A stretch of 64,000 nucleotides of DNA from PALSA-1296 sp037143335 (GTDB lineage Bacteria > Bacteroidota > Ignavibacteria > Palsa-1295). The notes below the pieces were generated by a model. The model saw only the letters and a list, made by a program, of their open reading frames with translations, ran no database searches and had not been told where the DNA came from. Position numbers and translations under genes: made by a program. This document shows positions 58,983 through 64,000 of the stretch, piece by piece (within the stretch, counting starts at the first letter, position 1; every line of letters begins with the position of its first letter). The stretch covers positions 1-64,000 of the forward strand of contig JBAWZA010000009.1 in assembly GCA_037143335.1 (NCBI GenBank), read 5' to 3'.

Positions 58983-61900
58983 TTAAACCCCCTCCATCTC
59001 CCCCATAATCTCCACCGTCCTCGCACTTACCGTCGTGACGCGCTTGAGCAGATCGATGACCTTATCCTTATAATCGGAGAATTTGTAGGTGTTGAATTTC
59101 TCGCGGATCGTTGGGTCTTTTGGCGTTTTCTCTTTGTACTGATCGAGAATCCATTCCAGCGCTGAGCGGTTGCCGAGCTTATATTCCCATGCCTCTTTCG
59201 GAATGCCGCCGATGGTTGTATCCTCGTCAAGGATTATCAAGCCGTGTTCTTTATCGACTTTTAATTTAGCTTTAGGTGGAGTTTTTGATTTTACGGATTT
59301 GACGGAAAGCTTCGCTGCCTTCACCGTTTCATACCCAATATGCAATTCCATTAACTCCTCACCCCACTTCGCCCATTTCTTGAAATCGGTATAGAACGGA
59401 ATCCGCGGGAATTCGCGCTTCAGATTCAATTCGTATTTCTTCCTGTATTTCGGATCATGAAGAACGCCATAAACATACTGAAAAATATCTTCCTTTGTGA
59501 TCTTCTTGTTTTTGTAATGATCGCGGAATTGCGCTAAGCCCCAATCTGTGATATTGTCGATGCGGTTGCCTGAGTCGTCGTATCGATAAAGTGGTAGACA
59601 CTGTGTTTTTTCTAAAAAATCATGGTGGAAAACTGCCTCTACACAAAATACTTGTTGTGGCTTTGAGTGTGGGACACCGCTAAAGCATATAACTTTATTC
59701 TTTTTCTTAGCGTCAAAAATAGAATCTAATTGGTAGATCTCCTCATTAAGTTCTTTACTAAAATAAGTAAATAAATTATTAAAGGGTCTGTAAATAGAGT
59801 GGATAACGTTATTTGGACAAAATTCTAGTTTGATTTTTTTAGCCCAAAGTTTTTTCAAACGACGTGTCCATTTTATTTCATATCTCGCGTCACTAACGCT
59901 TGGAATTACTAATTCTTTTTTCTTTAGCTGGTTAGAATAACTGTTTATTAAATAATTTATTTTTTTGGTTAGACTTTTTTCTGACAAATCAGTAACCCAT
60001 TCATCTCGGGCTGATACTACACCTAATGTATAGAGTTTAAATAAGGCTCGCTCTCCTTCTTTCCTCTTTGCGAGTTTAGTCTTTTTATCTGCAACTGGTA
60101 TCAAACTCTCAAAATCATTATCTGAAAGATTGATCCAATTATTATTTTTATCGGGTGAAATCAAATTGAATTCAATATTTTTCAGCGGTGTTGCTGCAAG
60201 ATAATCGAGCTTTTCTGTTCGTTTTGCACGGATATCGCAGGGTTGAATATATCTTATTTCACAGGGTAATTTTACCTTTACCTTTTTCTTCACAAGAAAA
60301 GTAACAGCAATACCAACTGCCGCTGCAACTCCGAAAATTGTATGTTCTTCGTTTAAGAAAATACCGTCTTTGCCTGATAGCTCGCGGATGTTACCACCAA
60401 GATCAATGACATAGGCAAAATCAAATTCAGTCTGAATGGATTTTCTGAATCCGTCGAATGTTCGAGCATTGATAAACGAATTGTTGCTTATGAATGCAAT
60501 CACACCGTCCTCATTTAATCTATCCGAAGCCCATCTGAAGAACCTTGCATACATATCATAGACCTTTGTCTTTTGTGCCGTACTCTCTTTTATGTATGTT
60601 GCCTTAATGCGTTTATCGATAAATTCGTATTCGCGGTTCTTGTTATTTTCATTCTCGTTCATCTGATTGGCATTATACGGCGGATTGCCGATGATGACAG
60701 AAATTTTATTTTTGTTCTGCCTCTTAATGCGTTCTGCATTTTCTGCCGCTAAGCCGAACATTCCTTCCTGCTTGCCTTTGAAATCGAAACCGACATTATC
60801 GAGCGTATCGACAAAGCAGATATTTTCGAACTCGGCGTACTTGCCCGTCTTTTGCTTATAAGTGAATTCTATATTCAGATTGGCAATGTAATAGGGCAGG
60901 ATGGCTACTTCATTTGCATGTATCTCGTTCTTATATTTATACTCAAGCTGCGCCGCTGAAAGATAATCAATGATGTCGCAGATGAATGTGCCTGTGCCTG
61001 TTGCAGGGTCGAGTATTTCCACATTTTTTTCGCCCAGCCCTTTTCCGAAATGCTTATGCAAAAGATAATCGGTTGATTCGATCATGAAATTCACGATCTC
61101 GCCCGGCGTATAGACGATGCCCAGCCTATCGGCAGCTTTCGGATTATAGGCTTTATAAAAAGTCTCGTAAATAACCTTGAGGAATTTCTGCTTCTCATGA
61201 TGATCGGCAATTCCGGCAGCAGTGGCATTGATGACTTCGTAGTAATGCTTGACTCTGGAAAGCGAATCGCGCTTGGTCTGTCCTGTAAAGAAAGTCTCCT
61301 CGACCTTCGTCAGTTCTTTTGCAATATTATTCTCGCGGTGGAATTGCGTTTCATCGAAGATGGTATTGAAAATCTCTTCTGTGAGGATATGCTGAATCAG
61401 CATTTCGCGGATGTCGTCGCGTGTTATTTCAGGATTAATTACCTGTTTGCATAATTCCCAAAATGCTTCCTGCGCTTCTCTGAAATTCTTATTGACCTTC
61501 GCCTGCTCGTCAATCATCTCGCGCAATGATTCGACAACGACAGGCAGATCGGCTTTGAATTTATCAATAGCCGTTCGGAAATTCCGAACCATCGGCGGCT
61601 CGTAGCTGATGAATTCCGTTAAGAGACCGTCAAGCGCTGCAGCATCGGACATCGGCACGCGCATCATTTCTTTTCCGCCGCGATAAAGCACGGCAGTCGT
61701 ATGATCTTCGAAGAGAATATTATCCTTCGGATAATCTTTTTTGAACTTCGCAGCTATTTCTTCATCGAGATCATCCTTCTCATCTTTGGATTCCCAATAT
61801 CCCCAATCCAAACGGAGCGAATCTTTAATGACGCCATCGGGAATGACGGTTTTGCCTAATGGGGTCTTTACGGCAATTTTCGGGACGAGAACAAAGCCTT

Positions 61901-62027
61901 TCGGTTTGCAATACTCACCGAGGAGATTTGCAAACGCTTGTTCGAGCGCGCCTTCATTGGTTGAACCCCCGAAGCGGATGAGCTTTTCGACTTCGGCTTG
62001 GTATCTTTGTACTAAGTAGATTGACAT
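58983..62027 (-). CDS. Type ISP/IIG-like restriction-modification enzyme (nuclease-methyltransferase fusion)
   Basis: The 1014-residue protein joins an N-terminal nuclease-like region, with candidate PD-(D/E)xK residues Asp64 ('VIPDGVI') and Glu79-x-Lys81 ('WESKDEK'), to a helical spacer (150-320) and an N6-adenine methyltransferase domain. Motif I is 'DPATGTGTF' (Asp340) and motif IV is 'NPPY' (Asn448). The C-terminal ~400 residues, including 'IYRPFNN', resemble the target recognition part of type ISP/IIG enzymes. The SF2 helicase of classic type ISP enzymes (~1600 residues) is absent. One chain could both cut and methylate DNA. The gene is alone, facing the HTH-HATPase-DUF4325 gene. Confidence 0.85.
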   Translation of the reverse strand: MSIYLVQRYQAEVEKLIRFGGSTNEGALEQAFANLLGEYCKPKGFVLVPKIAVKTPLGKTVIPDGVIKDSLRLDWGYWESKDEKDDLDEEIAAKFKKDYPKDNILFEDHTTAVLYRGGKEMMRVPMSDAAALDGLLTEFISYEPPMVRNFRTAIDKFKADLPVVVESLREMIDEQAKVNKNFREAQEAFWELCKQVINPEITRDDIREMLIQHILTEEIFNTIFDETQFHRENNIAKELTKVEETFFTGQTKRDSLSRVKHYYEVINATAAGIADHHEKQKFLKVIYETFYKAYNPKAADRLGIVYTPGEIVNFMIESTDYLLHKHFGKGLGEKNVEILDPATGTGTFICDIIDYLSAAQLEYKYKNEIHANEVAILPYYIANLNIEFTYKQKTGKYAEFENICFVDTLDNVGFDFKGKQEGMFGLAAENAERIKRQNKNKISVIIGNPPYNANQMNENENNKNREYEFIDKRIKATYIKESTAQKTKVYDMYARFFRWASDRLNEDGVIAFISNNSFINARTFDGFRKSIQTEFDFAYVIDLGGNIRELSGKDGIFLNEEHTIFGVAAAVGIAVTFLVKKKVKVKLPCEIRYIQPCDIRAKRTEKLDYLAATPLKNIEFNLISPDKNNNWINLSDNDFESLIPVADKKTKLAKRKEGERALFKLYTLGVVSARDEWVTDLSEKSLTKKINYLINSYSNQLKKKELVIPSVSDARYEIKWTRRLKKLWAKKIKLEFCPNNVIHSIYRPFNNLFTYFSKELNEEIYQLDSIFDAKKKNKVICFSGVPHSKPQQVFCVEAVFHHDFLEKTQCLPLYRYDDSGNRIDNITDWGLAQFRDHYKNKKITKEDIFQYVYGVLHDPKYRKKYELNLKREFPRIPFYTDFKKWAKWGEELMELHIGYETVKAAKLSVKSVKSKTPPKAKLKVDKEHGLIILDEDTTIGGIPKEAWEYKLGNRSALEWILDQYKEKTPKDPTIREKFNTYKFSDYKDKVIDLLKRVTTVSARTVEIMGEMEGV

Positions 62028-62046
62028 GAGGTATGAATGTGTCCCA

Positions 62047-62077
62047 CAAAAATACGCGAAAAGCGGAAGTGTTGCAA
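62047..62077 (-). promoter_or_regulatory. Candidate promoter of the restriction-modification gene (TTG - N20 - TATTTTTG)
   Basis: On the minus strand TTG (62077-62075) precedes TATTTTTG (62054-62047) by 20 bases, a good fit to the Bacteroidota promoter consensus. Transcription would start near 62041, leaving a leader of about 14 bases before the ATG. Confidence 0.5.
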
Positions 62078-62223
62078 GAATAACGTCGTCACCGGCGAGT
62101 CTTCAACTTGCAAAACAAGGGGGAGTTTGTTGCCCTATTCGGATGCGGGTCAGTCTGAAACAAACCCTTGTGCTTCTGCTCTTTCATATAGACACTCTCA
62201 TTAACAATTAAAGGAGCATGAAT

Positions 62224-62586
62224 ATGAATATGACACGTATGGATAAAGCAGCATGGTTCGGAGCAATAGTAGCGATCATTACCGTCCTCTCACTCGCCAG
62301 CTGCAAAGAACATGGAATGGAACCTCGCGATCACACGGAAGTCATCGCCGCCGATACTTCATTCGTTGATTCACTCAAGATCACCGCCAGACCGATCACG
62401 GACTCGAACGCGATCGCCATCGCCGAACTTGCCTCAGCCGCGAAAGCGATTTCGGCGACACAAGTCACCTACGAAAATATCGCCGCGTTCAAAGTGGTGG
62501 TCAAGACGGGTTCGATCACACTGAACCTCTTTATCAGAATCTCCGACGGCGCACTGATCAAAGACGATGATGATGACGGAAGGTGA
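62224..62586 (+). CDS. Small lipoprotein of unknown function
   Basis: The 120-residue protein has a lipoprotein signal ending in 'IITVLSLASC'. ATG 62224 is chosen since the Shine-Dalgarno AAGGAG (62211-62216) stands seven bases upstream; ATGs at 62218, 62230 and 62239 are alternatives. The mature part is Ala/Ile-rich ('AIAIAELASAAKAISATQVTYE') and ends with an acidic tail 'IKDDDDDGR'. No domain is recognised. A terminator hairpin follows. It is divergent from the restriction-modification gene. Confidence 0.65.
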   Translation: MNMTRMDKAAWFGAIVAIITVLSLASCKEHGMEPRDHTEVIAADTSFVDSLKITARPITDSNAIAIAELASAAKAISATQVTYENIAAFKVVVKTGSITLNLFIRISDGALIKDDDDDGR

Positions 62587-62639
62587 AGGCGATAGGTGAA
62601 GAGATCGCCTCATGATGATGGCAGGCTGCGCAGCGAGTG

Positions 62640-62675
62640 CGGAAGAGACTTCAAAAATAGTTGGAGTCTCTTCCG
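62640..62675 (+). terminator. Terminator of the small lipoprotein gene
   Basis: An 11-bp perfect stem (CGGAAGAGACT / AGTCTCTTCCG) with a 14-base loop is followed by TATTTTTG. The T run that completes the terminator is also the promoter element of the next gene. Confidence 0.75.
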
Positions 62676-62683
62676 TATTTTTG
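62676..62683 (+). promoter_or_regulatory. Candidate -7 element (TATTTTTG) of the Fe-S oxidoreductase gene
   Basis: TATTTTTG matches TAnnTTTG and ends five bases before the ATG at 62688. The predicted start site would fall at or within a few bases of the ATG, so a leaderless or near-leaderless mRNA is likely. Confidence 0.45.
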
Positions 62684-62687
62684 TACC

Positions 62688-64000
62688 ATGACTCTTAAAA
62701 CTGGATTGTTTCTTGTTGTCCTTGCCATGGCATTTGGCGGGATTATTTATAATAGCCGCCGACTGCTCGATTTCTTGCGAGTTGGCAAGTGGACTAACCG
62801 CTTCGATAATATCCCCGAGCGGCTCCGGCGCACGTTCGTCATTGCCATCGGGCAATCGAAGATCATGCGCGATCCTGTTGCAGGTCCGATTCACGTGTTT
62901 ATCTTTTGGGGATTCCTCGTCCTCGTCTTCGCGGTGATCGAGTCTATCGGCGAGGGAATCTTCGGCAGATTTTCGCTCTCGTTCTTGGGCGGACTCTACT
63001 CCGTGATTACTGTTTCGCAAGATATTTTTATCGCACTGATTATCATCGGTGTTATCGGCGCGCTGTGGCGGAGATTGGTCTCGAAGGTGAAGCGTTTGCA
63101 ATCATCCGATGCTCACGAGAAAAAAGATGCACAGTTGATATTATATACCATTACGCTTATCGTCGTTGCACTGTTGATGACGAATGCAACGCGCATCGCA
63201 ACAGGTGGAATTTATACTGGCGAAGTTCGTCCGCTCGCAAGTTGGATTGCCGGATTTTTATGTCCCTGCAACCAGACACTCCTTTGGTACGAAGGCTTTT
63301 GGTGGGTGCATATCGTTGCTGTGCTTGGGTTTATGAACTACCTTCCCTACTCGAAGCATTTGCACGTAATCACCAGTATCCCGAATGTGTATCTGTCGGA
63401 CTTGAAGAGAAAAAATTATTTGAAGCCAATCAACTTCGAAGATGAATCCCTTACGCAATACGGCGCGAAAGATATTGAAGATCTTACGTGGAAGCAATTG
63501 CTCGATGGTGATACGTGTACGCATTGCGGAAGGTGCACGTCCGTTTGTCCAGCAAATATCACAGGCAAGGTTCTTGACCCGAGAATGATTATCATCGCCA
63601 CTCAGCAACGAATGCTTGATAAAGCTCCGTATAAAATTGCTGAAGGGGCTTTCGGATTTGAGTCTTGGGAAGATGCGATTGCGGAGAAGTCCGAAGTCCA
63701 TGCTCCGAAGTCCGAAGGTGGGAATCTGTCTGTCGGAGCTACTGGTACGCTCCTTGGAATGAGTCCGAAACTTACTCTTGAAGAAGTGAATTCCAAAAAT
63801 TTTATCGGTGACTACATCACTTCCGAAATGCTCTGGCAATGCACAACCTGTCAAGCATGTATGACTGAATGCCCCGTGATGATCGAGCATGTTGACGAAA
63901 TCGTTGACTTGCGCCGCAACCTTGTGATGATGGAAGCGAACTTCCCACCAGAGCTGCAACCAGCTTTCGCTTCGATGGAAAATAATTATTCGCCATGGGC
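62688..64000 (+). CDS. Membrane-bound Fe-S oxidoreductase (heterodisulfide reductase/NarI-like), runs off the right edge
   Basis: The first 437 residues are seen. About five membrane helices occupy residues 1-250 ('MTLKTGLFLVVLAMAFGGII', 'GPIHVFIFWGFLVLVFAVIE', 'WWVHIVAVLGFMNYLP'), with histidines spaced as in NarI/DsrM-type cytochrome b domains. Two ferredoxin-type clusters follow: 'CTHCGRCTSVCP' and 'CTTCQACMTECP'. The family (often called (Fe-S)-binding or HdrD/GlpC-like) passes electrons between quinones and soluble partners, commonly ETF or a flavoprotein. CCG domains normally follow but are outside the window. ATG 62688 directly follows the promoter-like TATTTTTG. Confidence 0.85.
   Translation, partial: MTLKTGLFLVVLAMAFGGIIYNSRRLLDFLRVGKWTNRFDNIPERLRRTFVIAIGQSKIMRDPVAGPIHVFIFWGFLVLVFAVIESIGEGIFGRFSLSFLGGLYSVITVSQDIFIALIIIGVIGALWRRLVSKVKRLQSSDAHEKKDAQLILYTITLIVVALLMTNATRIATGGIYTGEVRPLASWIAGFLCPCNQTLLWYEGFWWVHIVAVLGFMNYLPYSKHLHVITSIPNVYLSDLKRKNYLKPINFEDESLTQYGAKDIEDLTWKQLLDGDTCTHCGRCTSVCPANITGKVLDPRMIIIATQQRMLDKAPYKIAEGAFGFESWEDAIAEKSEVHAPKSEGGNLSVGATGTLLGMSPKLTLEEVNSKNFIGDYITSEMLWQCTTCQACMTECPVMIEHVDEIVDLRRNLVMMEANFPPELQPAFASMENNYSPW

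Noticed and set aside
1..64000. tRNA, rRNA, prophage or insertion sequence genes
   Set aside because: I looked for cloverleaf arms, rRNA-like stretches, transposases and phage structural genes and found none that could be supported.

Overview
The window most likely comes from a Bacteroidota/Chlorobiota-type (FCB group) bacterium, plausibly an Ignavibacteria- or Kapabacteria-like lineage. Several secreted proteins end in type IX secretion (T9SS) sorting domains with the 'NFPNPV / YDVLGREV / PGTYIY' pattern. Many genes lack a clear Shine-Dalgarno sequence. Several are preceded by a TAnnTTTG element, the Bacteroidota -7 promoter box (near 2905, 12352, 15784, 27893, 32915, 53295, 62050 and 62679). 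This placement is inferred from gene style; no rRNA or tRNA gene was seen.

Layout. 1-2.8 kb: a repeat-rich YadA-like surface protein (minus strand) that runs off the left edge and carries a one-base frameshift. 3.1-4.6 kb: three small plus-strand genes (TfoX-N, HEAT-like, DHFR/RibD-like). 4.6-12.3 kb: a minus-strand block with isocitrate dehydrogenase, an ABC exporter, a secreted protein, and a tight dnaB-ridA-acyl-CoA dehydrogenase-dciA cluster that pairs the replicative helicase with its likely loader. 12.5-22 kb: T9SS cargo proteins, a YgjP-type protease, a second ABC exporter, a lipoprotein and a membrane protein/winged-helix regulator pair. 22.2-27.8 kb: an Uup-like ABC-F ATPase, a DUF4256 protein, a divergent HxlR regulator/tandem SRPBCC pair with two matching palindromes, and a broken VOC gene.

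27.9-31.3 kb: cytochrome c oxidase subunits III and IV, a 41-residue membrane ORF, and a lipid-anchored molybdopterin oxidoreductase with its own cytochrome b. 31.4-39.6 kb: core genes including murI, floA, a phosphohexomutase, uppS and bamA. 39.7-45 kb: FAH-family hydrolase, lipoproteins, an EamA transporter and a T9SS-exported arylsulfotransferase. 45-53.3 kb: a full phosphate module on the minus strand, read as porin-pstS-pstC-pstA-pstB-phoU-DUF47-pit. Four 11-bp repeats sit just upstream of its promoter like a Pho box, and a hairpin between pstS and pstC looks like an attenuator. The DUF47 gene contains an in-frame stop and PstC has an unusually large charged insertion.

53.4-57.6 kb: small secreted proteins, a trypsin-like lipoprotein protease, a REPIN-like inverted repeat and a fused 2-oxoacid dehydrogenase E1. 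57.8-62 kb is the most accessory-looking part: an HTH-HATPase-STAS-like (DUF4325) protein behind a 13-bp perfect inverted repeat, facing a roughly 1,000-residue type ISP/IIG-like restriction-modification enzyme. 62.2-64 kb: a small lipoprotein and the start of a membrane-bound Fe-S oxidoreductase that runs off the right edge. No CRISPR array, transposase, integrase or prophage gene was seen.
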